A DNA stretch of 6,939 nucleotides from Myxococcales bacterium (GCA_003153055.1 PMBV01000025.1:1-6939); one strand, 5' to 3'. Shown: positions 1 to 6,366, numbered from the stretch's first letter. Program-made: numbers and translations. Notes: generated by a model from the sequence alone, not told the origin.

Positions 1-915
1 GCGATGGCGGCGGCGCTCGACTACGTGGAGAAGGGGTACGACGCGGACCTGGGGTTGGTGCGGATGGGGGCGCGGGACTACGACCCGGAGACAGGGCGAT
101 TCACGACGCCGGATCCGTTGTTCTTCGAGTCGCTGGAGAAATGCACCGGGTCAGCGGTCGAGTGCAACCTGTTCGGGTATGCGGGCGGCAATCCCGTCAC
201 GTTTGTGGATCCGACGGGCCTGGGCATGTTCGATATCAGCGCCGACACGAAGACGCGGGCCTTAGGGGCTTTGCGCGTCATCGGTGGTACCGCGGAGCTG
301 GCGCTCGCAGGAACTGCCGCGGGAGCGAGCGGGGGCACGGCGGCGGCGTTCTCGTTCCTCCTCGGCGTCCACGGCATGGACCAGATCCAGGCCGGCCTCC
401 AGCAGTTGATAGACGGGAAAGACACCGATACGATGCTTTCTCAGTCGCTACAAGCGGCGGGAATGAGCCGCACGGCGGCCAATTTGACGGACGCGGGCAT
501 CGGGGTGGCGCTGACGGTTGGAGTCAGTGTAACCGGGCTTGTTGCGCAGTCGGGTCCGGTTCTGCTCGAGGTGCCCGCTGCAGGGGGAGTGCAAGCAAAC
601 AAGGCTGCTGGGGACGCCTGGTCCCAGGAGGTCGGTGCCGAACTGAGGGCTACTCACGAGGTAGCCGTGCCCGAGATCACTGTCAGGACCCAGAGTGGAA
701 CCAGAACACGCCTTGATTGGGTCACCAAGGACAGCGCGGGGACCATCGGTTGCGTGGAGTGTAAGGCATCAGCGACGGCTCCGCTGACACCAAACCAGGC
801 AGTAGCTCACCCGGAGATTGCCCAGTCCGGAGCGGTAGTTGTTGGCAAGGGCAAGCCAGGCATACCTGGCGGAACCGTTATTCCACCCACAACAGTTCAA
901 GTGAGGCGACCGTGA
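1..915 (+). CDS. RHS-family polymorphic toxin, C-terminal part with PD-(D/E)XK nuclease-like tip (5' end outside window)
   Basis: The reading frame is open from base 1, so this is the C-terminal end of a larger protein. Residue numbers here count from the ATG at 4. Residues 5-73 are the RHS-repeat-associated core end: LGLVRMGARDYDPETGRF, then NLFGYAGGNPV, ending in PVTFVDPTGL (64-73). The latter fits the PxxxxDPxGL motif at which RHS proteins cut off their toxic tip (family knowledge). Residues 88-121 and 163-187 are hydrophobic, Gly/Ala-rich pre-toxin segments. Residues 200-303 resemble restriction-endonuclease-fold toxins: RLDWV (D238), VECKAS (E252, K254) and NQ (264-265), followed by a conserved-looking GAVVVGKGKPGIPGGT tail. 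D238/E252/K254 fit a PD-(D/E)XK site, so the tip probably cuts nucleic acid in a competitor or target cell. Its secretion route (T6SS or other) is not visible. The stop overlaps the downstream immunity candidate by 4 bases. RHS identity is sure; nuclease fold is likely; target (DNA or RNA) is unknown. Confidence 0.9.
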   Translation, partial: AMAAALDYVEKGYDADLGLVRMGARDYDPETGRFTTPDPLFFESLEKCTGSAVECNLFGYAGGNPVTFVDPTGLGMFDISADTKTRALGALRVIGGTAELALAGTAAGASGGTAAAFSFLLGVHGMDQIQAGLQQLIDGKDTDTMLSQSLQAAGMSRTAANLTDAGIGVALTVGVSVTGLVAQSGPVLLEVPAAGGVQANKAAGDAWSQEVGAELRATHEVAVPEITVRTQSGTRTRLDWVTKDSAGTIGCVECKASATAPLTPNQAVAHPEIAQSGAVVVGKGKPGIPGGTVIPPTTVQVRRP

Positions 916-1259
916 CGGTGAAGCAGACCGGAACCGTGGATTGGCTCGGGCTCGAAAAGGGTACGGGCAGCATCATCCTGACCGTCGTGGACGATCTGGA
1001 CTGGGCCAACGAAACCGATCATCTCTTGGCGTTGCAGGAGAAACTAAACGCGTATTTGGCATTCATCGAAAGTGGCGAGGTCTTCGATCGTCTTCTGGAT
1101 ACAGTCGGACGACAGGTGGCTCGTGATACCCCGATAAAGGTAAGCATTCTTGCCAAGTACCCTATTGCGTCGAAGGCTGAGGCGTTTCTGGAACACGCAA
1201 GAGGAGCGTTTGAAGGAGCAGGATTCAGCCTTGTTCACAAGGTGGTTGTTGCGACCTGA
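912..1259 (+). CDS. Probable immunity protein to the RHS toxin tip (DUF6572-like)
   Basis: A 115-residue, cytosolic-looking protein with no signal peptide or membrane segment. The GTG start lies inside the toxin stop (GTGA, 4-base overlap), with GAGG at 903-906 five bases upstream as ribosome site, so the pair is translationally coupled. The pattern DWLGLEKGTGSIILTVVDDLDW, then HLLALQEKLNAYLAFIESGE, then FLEHARGAFEGAGF near the C-terminus recalls the small DUF6572 proteins found beside polymorphic toxins. That match is from memory and not searched. The expected role is to bind and neutralise the cognate nuclease tip in the producing cell and its kin. Base composition is lower in GC than neighbouring genes (29 of 60 bases G/C at 1021-1080), consistent with a horizontally exchanged cassette. 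Toxin-adjacent position and overlap are the main evidence for function; direct binding is inference. Confidence 0.75.
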   Translation: MTVKQTGTVDWLGLEKGTGSIILTVVDDLDWANETDHLLALQEKLNAYLAFIESGEVFDRLLDTVGRQVARDTPIKVSILAKYPIASKAEAFLEHARGAFEGAGFSLVHKVVVAT

Positions 1260-1280
1260 TCCGTCCTACTTGCCGACTCG

Positions 1281-1297
1281 CCTCGAGCGCCGCGAGG
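1281..1297. terminator. Weak hairpin between convergent genes, possible bidirectional terminator
   Basis: CCTCG at 1281-1285 pairs with CGAGG at 1293-1297 around a 7-base loop. It sits in the 47-base gap where the immunity gene (+) and the lipid operon (-) converge. There is no T-run on either strand, and a 5-bp GC stem arises easily in this composition, so this is only a candidate based mainly on position. Confidence 0.2.
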
Positions 1298-1306
1298 AAT
1301 GCCGCC

Positions 1307-1552
1307 TCACTTGCACTCAGCGGCGCCGAAGAGTCGACCATGACGGAGCCCAAGGAGGAGTCGCTCCGCTGGTGAGCGCCTGAGATGACGGAGGATGTGA
1401 AACACGTCGTCCGGGTCGCGCCGCAGCTCGAGTGCCAGCTCCTCGGCCTTGGCGCGGAGCATGAGTTGCTCCTCCACCCAGGCACGTTGGGTCTGGTCGA
1501 GCTGGGAGAGCTCGCGCTCGAGCTCCGGGTCGCGTTCCATTGCTCGAACCAT
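1307..1552 (-). CDS. Small charged hypothetical protein, last gene of the lipid operon
   Basis: An 81-residue protein rich in Glu, Arg and Leu, starting MVRAMERDPELERELSQLD, followed by QRAWVEEQLMLRAKAEELALELRRDPDDVFHILRHLRRSPAERLLLGLRHGRLF. It looks wholly helical and partly coiled-coil, with no membrane segment, signal or recognised catalytic motif. The ATG at 1552 lies 14 bases after the stop of the flavoprotein gene on the same strand, so it is probably cotranscribed with the operon. A second ATG at 1540 (MERDPELE) is an equally reasonable start; neither has a strong ribosome site. I do not recognise a family with certainty. It could be a small regulatory or scaffold protein, or simply an unrelated conserved gene downstream of the operon. 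The protein-like, codon-biased sequence supports it being real. Confidence 0.65.
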   Translation of the reverse strand: MVRAMERDPELERELSQLDQTQRAWVEEQLMLRAKAEELALELRRDPDDVFHILRHLRRSPAERLLLGLRHGRLFGAAECK

Positions 1553-1566
1553 AGCACTCACGCCGC

Positions 1567-2700
1567 TCAGCGGACGAGCTGGGGTGAGCTGGTCACTGGC
1601 TCCGACTGTCCCATGGCGTACCCCAGTGCCCAGGTGAACAGCGCAGGGAAGTCGGCCAGCCGGTTCACCGCGAAGCGTCTCAGCCCCGGTCGACCGGCAG
1701 CCCACACCAACGTGCCCGCCAGCCAGGCATAGCGTCTGAACAGGCGATCCAGGGCGCGCTCGTACCCCGCGAAGGTGCTGGCCGCAGCGTTGCGCTTCAG
1801 CGCCTCGGGCAACAGCTCGGCCAGTACATGGGCTGACGTGAAGGCGAGCGACAGCCCCTCTCCAGTGATGGCGTCGACGTACCCGGCCGCGTCGCCCAAG
1901 AGCACGAAGCGATCCTTCACCCGCTTGGAGACCCGCTGGGACAACGGCCCCGCGCCCAGCGGCTCCGAAGCGAAGGGCGCCCCGGCCAGCCTGTCGCGCA
2001 ACGCAGGGAAGTGGGCCAGAAGCGCCTCGAAGGTCACCTTCTCTTCGACCGCCCCTTGGGTCCAGAGGAAGGCGACCCCGACCCGTTCGTGCCCGGCGGG
2101 CGTCACGTAGGCCTCGAGGCCCGGGGCGAAGTGCACCTCGACGCGCGGAGCCCAGGCCCGCTCAAGGTGGCGCCTGAGCCCGAAGCGCCGTGGCCCATCG
2201 CTGGCGAGCTCGAGCCCCTCGGCCTTCCGGAGCGGCGAGTGGAGCCCGTCGGCCGCGACCAGCACCTTGGCCCGGTAGGTCTCTTCGTCGGTGAACAAGC
2301 TCACCCCAGACGGATCGATGGCATGGGAGCGCAGGGCCGTCTGCTCCATCAGCGTCACCCCCGCGGCACGGGCCCTAGCCACCATCGCGGCGTGCAGGGC
2401 CAGGCGGCGAACCCCCAGTCCTCCAGGGCTCGGGAGCCGACCCACGGCCTCCCGCCCGTTCTCCTGCACGTAGGCGATGGCCTGAAACGGAGCACACTCT
2501 GCCTCCTCGAGGTGAGGGAGTACCCCCAGTCGATCGAGCGCCGCGAGGCCAGCGGGCATGACTCCCTCTCCACACGCCTTGTCTACCGGAGAGGCCTGGC
2601 GCTCGAGGACGACTGTCGACAGCCCCAGCCCGGCAGACTCGATGGCCAGGGCGAGGCCCGCGGGACCACCGCCGACGATGCCCACGTCGAAGTCCTTCAT
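1567..2700 (-). CDS. FAD-dependent oxidoreductase (geranylgeranyl-reductase / aromatic-hydroxylase superfamily)
   Basis: A 377-residue flavoprotein. The N-terminus carries the dinucleotide-binding motif GGGPAG (10-15), and ERQ (33-35) ends the second strand of the Rossmann fold. VDKACGEGVMPAG (C43-P49) matches the CGEG-x-x-P stretch common in the geranylgeranyl-reductase-like branch. LVAADGLHSPLRK (D151) and LLGDAAGYVDAITGEGLSLAF (GDAAG at 269-273) are the second and third FAD/NAD(P)H-contact motifs of group A flavoprotein monooxygenases. The ATG at 2700 overlaps the ligase stop (ATGA), with GAGG eight bases upstream. The open frame extends to 3762, but that part is antisense-like noise against the ligase gene. 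In the S. griseus srs operon a flavoprotein (SrsC) hydroxylates the methylated phenolic lipid. By context this enzyme may hydroxylate the polyketide ring to a quinol/quinone or reduce a chain double bond. Family is firm; reaction is inferred. Confidence 0.9.
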   Translation of the reverse strand: MKDFDVGIVGGGPAGLALAIESAGLGLSTVVLERQASPVDKACGEGVMPAGLAALDRLGVLPHLEEAECAPFQAIAYVQENGREAVGRLPSPGGLGVRRLALHAAMVARARAAGVTLMEQTALRSHAIDPSGVSLFTDEETYRAKVLVAADGLHSPLRKAEGLELASDGPRRFGLRRHLERAWAPRVEVHFAPGLEAYVTPAGHERVGVAFLWTQGAVEEKVTFEALLAHFPALRDRLAGAPFASEPLGAGPLSQRVSKRVKDRFVLLGDAAGYVDAITGEGLSLAFTSAHVLAELLPEALKRNAAASTFAGYERALDRLFRRYAWLAGTLVWAAGRPGLRRFAVNRLADFPALFTWALGYAMGQSEPVTSSPQLVR

Positions 2701-4448
2701 GGGAGCCGCCTCGCCAACGAGCGTCTGGCGTGGGCCAGCGCCGACTTGGCCACTTCCTTCCCCATGCTGAAGGCGTTGACCGGGCCTGGAGCCGACAGCT
2801 CGCCTGCGAGGTACCGCCGCAAGGCCTCGCCCCGGCGCAGCTTCCCGCTCGAGGTTCGGGGGAGCGTCCCCGGGGCCACGAGCTCGACGGTGTGTGGCCT
2901 GACATTGGTGCGCTCCACGACGGTGGCGCGAATATGGTCCGCGAGGTCCGCCGGAGCCTCCTCGGTCGTCTCGGTCAACAGGAGCAGCGACTCCTCCTCG
3001 GTGCCCGGGGGCACGAAGCCCATGGCCACCACGCAGCCGGACCGCACGCCGTCGAGGCCATCGACGCACTCCTCGAATTCCTGCGGAGCGTGGTTGGCCC
3101 CTCTGATGATGACGAGATCCTTCGCCCGGCCGCAGACGAACAGCTCCTCGCCGTCGATCAGACCGAGGTCGCCCGTGTCGAGCCACCCGCCCACCAAGGC
3201 CTGGGCCGTCGCCTCGGGCTGGCCGAAATACTCCCGCATGAGCGAAGGCCCGCGAACGAAGATGCGCCCCACCTGGCCGCGCTCGGCACGAACCTCCAGC
3301 TCGATGCCGGGCACCGGAGTCCCCACCGAGACGAGCTGCCGCTTGCCAGGCACCACGCGTCCCTCCTTTGCGAGGATGGTCGGATCCACCGCCAGCCGGC
3401 GCTTGAGGCCCACGGGCGAGGTGAACGTCACCGCCAGCGAGGCCTCCGACAGTCCATACACAGGCATCAACGCCTCGGCCCGAAAGCCGTAGCGGCCGAA
3501 GCGCTGGGAGAAGCGCTCCATCAGCGAGACAGACACCGGCTCGGCGCCGTTGAGCGCGTACTTCCAGTGGCTCAGGTCCACTCCGGTGAGCTCGTCGTCG
3601 CGAATTCGCTTCAGACAGAGCCCGTACGCGAAGTTGGGAGCCGGCGAGATGGTGGCCTTGGTGCGCGACACGGCCCGAAGCCAGAGCGCTGGGCGAGCGA
3701 GGAACAGCTCGGGGGGAATCAGCAGCAACGAGCCAGGCCAGTACACAGCCAGCAGCAAGCAACCGATGAGCCCCATGTCATGGTACAGCGGGAGCCACGA
3801 TACGCCCGTCTCGGTGGAGTCAGATGGCAAGGGCATCAGCGCCTTGAGCGTGGCGCACTCCGACACCAGCGCCCGGTGGGTGAGGGCGACGGGCTTGGGG
3901 TCCACCGTCGAGCCGCTGGAGAATTGAATGAGCGCCAACGCCTCGTCGGCCACCACGCGCTCGGCCTCGTTCGACCCCTGACACAAGGCGCCCACCGTGA
4001 AGCAGCCCAGCGCCGGAGGGCTCGCCTCCAGAGCCGGCCCGAGGAGCAGGTTCACCCGTCGCTCGGTCAGCACCATCCGCGCGCCGCTCACCGCGAGCAT
4101 GCGACTGGTGACACGGGCGTACTCGTCGAGCCTCGCCAAGCGCACCGGCGGGTACAGTGGCACCGGGGTCGCGCCGGCCAGGAGCGCGCCGAAGAAGGTC
4201 GCCAAGAAGTCTCGACCGGTGGGGAGCACCAGGGCCACGCGATCGCCGGGGGCCACGCCGCGCTCCATCAGCGCCGCTGCCAGTCGCCGGGCCGTCTGAT
4301 GCACCTCGGCCCAAGTCACCAGCACCTCCTGCTCCCGGCTGTCGAGGAGCCGCACTCCATGGGAGCTCCGGGCTGCGCGCTCCAGGGCCTGGTTGACGGT
4401 CGATGAGGCCAGGGGCGGCAGCGGCGGGCCGGTGAGGGTCGTCTTCAT
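2697..4448 (-). CDS. Fatty-acyl-AMP ligase (FAAL, FadD-like), starter-unit activation
   Basis: A 583-residue member of the ANL (acyl/aryl-CoA ligase, NRPS adenylation, luciferase) superfamily. Motifs in order: phosphate loop IQFSSGSTVDPKPVALTH (174-191), WLPLYHDMGLIG (218-229, typical of FAALs), ALNGAEPV (298-305), YGLSEASLAV (331-340), LDTGDLG (423-429), GRAKDLVIIRGANHAPQEFE (440-459) and the end motif LPRTSSGKLRR with the expected catalytic lysine K536. The long segment between YGLSEA and VSVGTPVPG (about 345-372) fits the insertion that makes FAALs form acyl-AMP but not acyl-CoA. It should therefore adenylate a medium- or long-chain fatty acid and pass it to the phosphopantetheine of the adjacent ACP. 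A basic, probably amphipathic helix follows the ligase domain (561-583). The gene overlaps the ACP gene upstream and the flavoprotein gene downstream by ATGA (4 bases each). The start has no clear ribosome site, consistent with coupling. Confidence 0.93.
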   Translation of the reverse strand: MKTTLTGPPLPPLASSTVNQALERAARSSHGVRLLDSREQEVLVTWAEVHQTARRLAAALMERGVAPGDRVALVLPTGRDFLATFFGALLAGATPVPLYPPVRLARLDEYARVTSRMLAVSGARMVLTERRVNLLLGPALEASPPALGCFTVGALCQGSNEAERVVADEALALIQFSSGSTVDPKPVALTHRALVSECATLKALMPLPSDSTETGVSWLPLYHDMGLIGCLLLAVYWPGSLLLIPPELFLARPALWLRAVSRTKATISPAPNFAYGLCLKRIRDDELTGVDLSHWKYALNGAEPVSVSLMERFSQRFGRYGFRAEALMPVYGLSEASLAVTFTSPVGLKRRLAVDPTILAKEGRVVPGKRQLVSVGTPVPGIELEVRAERGQVGRIFVRGPSLMREYFGQPEATAQALVGGWLDTGDLGLIDGEELFVCGRAKDLVIIRGANHAPQEFEECVDGLDGVRSGCVVAMGFVPPGTEEESLLLLTETTEEAPADLADHIRATVVERTNVRPHTVELVAPGTLPRTSSGKLRRGEALRRYLAGELSAPGPVNAFSMGKEVAKSALAHARRSLARRLP

Positions 4449-4699
4449 GGAGATGCTCGCTGCTCGCCCAGCCGGCGCTCGACCAGCCCCGTGAGATCGC
4501 CCACCGTGACGATGGCGCCAGCGTCGGCCTCATCGAGCTTCACCCGAAAGTGGTTCTCCAGCCCCACCGCGACGACGATCATCGCCATCGAGTCGAGCTC
4601 GAGATCCTCCTTGAGCCGGGAGCCAAGCTCGATGGGCCCCGGGTAGTCGAGCTCGACCTTGGCGATGCGACGCAGCTCCTCGAGCACCTGTCGCTCCAT
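4445..4699 (-). CDS. Stand-alone acyl carrier protein
   Basis: An 84-residue acidic protein of normal ACP length. LKEDLELDSMAMIVVAVGLE (29-48) is the phosphopantetheine attachment region, with S37 in D-S-M (canonical is D-S-L) at the start of helix II. HFRVKLDEADAGAIVTVGDL (50-69) and a final helix complete the fold. The ATG at 4699 lies two bases after the methyltransferase stop. The stop overlaps the FAAL start by 4 bases, so ACP and FAAL are made together and should work as a pair: FAAL charges the ACP with a fatty acyl group. The acyl-ACP is then the likely starter for the type III PKS encoded two genes upstream. A longer frame (to 5533) exists but runs antisense-like through the methyltransferase, and only this C-terminal part has ACP sequence. 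A phosphopantetheinyl transferase is needed and is not in the window. Confidence 0.93.
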   Translation of the reverse strand: MERQVLEELRRIAKVELDYPGPIELGSRLKEDLELDSMAMIVVAVGLENHFRVKLDEADAGAIVTVGDLTGLVERRLGEQRASP

Positions 4700-4701
4700 G
4701 C

Positions 4702-5268
4702 TCACCACCGCCCTTTGGGAAGGAAGCGGGCCCGGCCCTCGAACGCCGCCTGCCACAGCGGGCCGAGGGCTGTTTCCTCCACGTGGATCCGCACCGCGAG
4801 CAGCGCCACGTTGCCCAGCGAGAACACCAGGGCAGTGAGGAACGCTCCGTGCACCAGCGGCACCGCCGCTAGCTCGATGATGACCGCCAGGTAATTGGGG
4901 TGCCGTGACCATCGGTAAGGGCCCTGTGTCACCGGCGCCGCGTCTGGCAACACGATGACCCGCGTGTTCCATCGGCGGCCCAGGGTCGAGATGGCCCAGT
5001 ACCGCAGCCCCTGGGCTCCGAGGGCCAGGGCCAGGCACGGCCAGCCCACCAGTGGAGAGAAGGGACGGCCCAAGACCAGAGGCTCCGCCGCCGCAGAGAA
5101 GAGGAAGGCGGTGTGGAACAGCACCATCACCCGGTAGTGGCCCTGGCCGACCTCGACTCCGCCGGCCGAGAGCGCCCAGGCCGTGTTGCGCCTCGAGCGG
5201 AGGAACTCGAAGAGCCGCTCGACGCCGAGGGCCGCGAGCATCACCAGGTACCAGTGCAGGCTCACCAT
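4702..5268 (-). CDS. Isoprenylcysteine carboxyl methyltransferase-like membrane O-methyltransferase
   Basis: A 188-residue, hydrophobic protein with about four to five membrane segments (near 4-22, 47-65, 71-93, 125-158). It carries the hallmark of the ICMT/phospholipid-methyltransferase family: GPYRWSRHPNYLAVIIE (116-132), followed by RIHVEETAL with E164/E165, which bind S-adenosylmethionine and close the active site in the family. Enzymes of this type sit next to type III PKS genes in several bacteria (B. subtilis BpsB with BpsA, S. griseus SrsB with SrsA) and O-methylate alkylpyrones or alkylresorcinols. The same role is inferred here, acting on a lipid product in the inner membrane. The ATG at 5268 overlaps the PKS stop as ATGGTGA; the GTG at 5265 (4-base overlap) is the alternative start. 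Little ribosome-site signal is visible, which suggests translational coupling to the PKS gene. Confidence 0.88.
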   Translation of the reverse strand: MVSLHWYLVMLAALGVERLFEFLRSRRNTAWALSAGGVEVGQGHYRVMVLFHTAFLFSAAAEPLVLGRPFSPLVGWPCLALALGAQGLRYWAISTLGRRWNTRVIVLPDAAPVTQGPYRWSRHPNYLAVIIELAAVPLVHGAFLTALVFSLGNVALLAVRIHVEETALGPLWQAAFEGRARFLPKGRW

Positions 5269-6359
5269 CGCAGGAGCACCAGCTCGGCGCAGAAGCCCGG
5301 GCCCATGGCCATGAGCAGGCCCCATTCGCCTGGGCGGGCCACCTCGCTGTCGAGCACGTCGCCAAGCACGTGGAGCACCGAGGCGGAAGAGAGGTTCCCC
5401 ACTTCCTCGAGCGAGCGCCAGGAGCGCGCCAGGGCAGCGGGCCCCAGCTCCAGTGCTTGCTCGAAGGCCTCGAGCACCTTCGGCCCACCAGTGTGGGCGA
5501 CCCAGTGGGTGATGTCGCGGCGGCCCAGGCCATGCGCCGAGAGGAACTCGTCGACGTTCTGGCGAATATGCCCCTTCACCAGGTCGGGCACCTTGGCCGA
5601 CAGCACAACCTTGAAGCCCGTGTCCATCACGTCCCAGCCCATGATGCGCTCGGTGTCTGGGTAGAAGACGGAGCGGGTCGCGACGACTCGAGGGCCGCTC
5701 GTTTCATGCTCACCGCCGCCCAGCACCACCGCCGCGGCCCCGTCGCCGAACAGCCCTGACGAGATGATGTTGGCGATGGACACGTCTTCTCGCTGAAGCG
5801 TGAGGCTGCAGAGCTCCACCGAGAGCAACACCGCGCGCTCGTGAGGGTAGGCCCGCAGGTAGTCGCTCGCCCGGGCCGTGCCCGCGGCTCCGGCCACACA
5901 CCCCAGGCCGAAGATGGGCGTTCGCTTGACGTCTGAGCGCAACCCCAGCCGGTTCACCAACCGCGCGTCGATGGAGGGGGTGGCGATGCCCGTCACCGTG
6001 ACGAAGAAGAGGTGATCGATATCGCGAGGCGTCAGCTTCGTCTTGGCGAGGGCACCCCGCACCGCCCGCTCTCCCAAGTCGGTGGCGGCGGCGATCCACG
6101 CGTCGTTCCTGGCCCGGAAGCTCGTCAGCGGCGGGTACGCCTCGAGGGGGAGCGCGAGGTGCCGGCCCTTGACGCCGACGGCCCGGTGGAGGTCCTCCAG
6201 TCGCTCGACGTTGAAGAAGTCTTTCGACCAGAGGCCGCGAAACGCTTCGAGCAGCTCGGCCTGCGTGACGTAGGTGGTGGGCAGAGCCCGCTCGACGCTG
6301 TGAATGCGTGGGTCCATCAAAGTGAGGAGGGCGATAACGGTCGACCGGCCGCGTCGCAT
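5262..6359 (-). CDS. Type III polyketide synthase (chalcone/stilbene-synthase fold), alkylresorcinol/alkylpyrone type
   Basis: A 365-residue thiolase-fold synthase of normal family length. The Cys-His-Asn triad is complete: C154 in FGLGCVAGAAG, H289 in VAHTGGPKVLEAF and N322 in GNLSSASVLHVL. AMGPGF (351-356) matches the GFGPG-type loop, and FGDGAAAVVLGG is also typical. It should take an acyl starter, add malonyl units and release an aromatic or pyrone product. Operon context (FAAL, ACP, methyltransferase, flavoprotein) points to a long-chain starter and an alkylresorcinol or alkylpyrone. The ATG at 6359 is chosen because GAGGGG lies seven bases upstream. The ATG at 6317 (MDPRIHSVE) is nearer the usual start of homology but has no ribosome site. 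The frame open to 6599 runs into the divergent gene and is unlikely. It is the first gene of the operon. Ring type and chain length cannot be read from sequence alone. Confidence 0.95.
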   Translation of the reverse strand: MRRGRSTVIALLTLMDPRIHSVERALPTTYVTQAELLEAFRGLWSKDFFNVERLEDLHRAVGVKGRHLALPLEAYPPLTSFRARNDAWIAAATDLGERAVRGALAKTKLTPRDIDHLFFVTVTGIATPSIDARLVNRLGLRSDVKRTPIFGLGCVAGAAGTARASDYLRAYPHERAVLLSVELCSLTLQREDVSIANIISSGLFGDGAAAVVLGGGEHETSGPRVVATRSVFYPDTERIMGWDVMDTGFKVVLSAKVPDLVKGHIRQNVDEFLSAHGLGRRDITHWVAHTGGPKVLEAFEQALELGPAALARSWRSLEEVGNLSSASVLHVLGDVLDSEVARPGEWGLLMAMGPGFCAELVLLRW

Positions 6360-6366
6360 GGCTTTG

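Noticed and set aside
2701..3762. Upstream extension of the flavoprotein frame (731-residue reading)
   Set aside because: The extension lies over the FAAL gene in another frame and has low-complexity Arg/Gly/Ala sequence. The Rossmann motif begins just after the ATG at 2700.
2011..4406. Two long + strand frames (493 and 558 residues)
   Set aside because: They are antisense to the FAAL and flavoprotein genes, have no recognisable domains and show His/Arg/Gln- or Ser/Pro-rich noise typical of shadow frames in high-GC DNA.
4700..5533. N-terminal extension of the ACP frame (362-residue reading)
   Set aside because: It overlaps the methyltransferase and PKS genes with Gly/Pro/Arg-rich shadow sequence; only residues from the ATG at 4699 are ACP-like.
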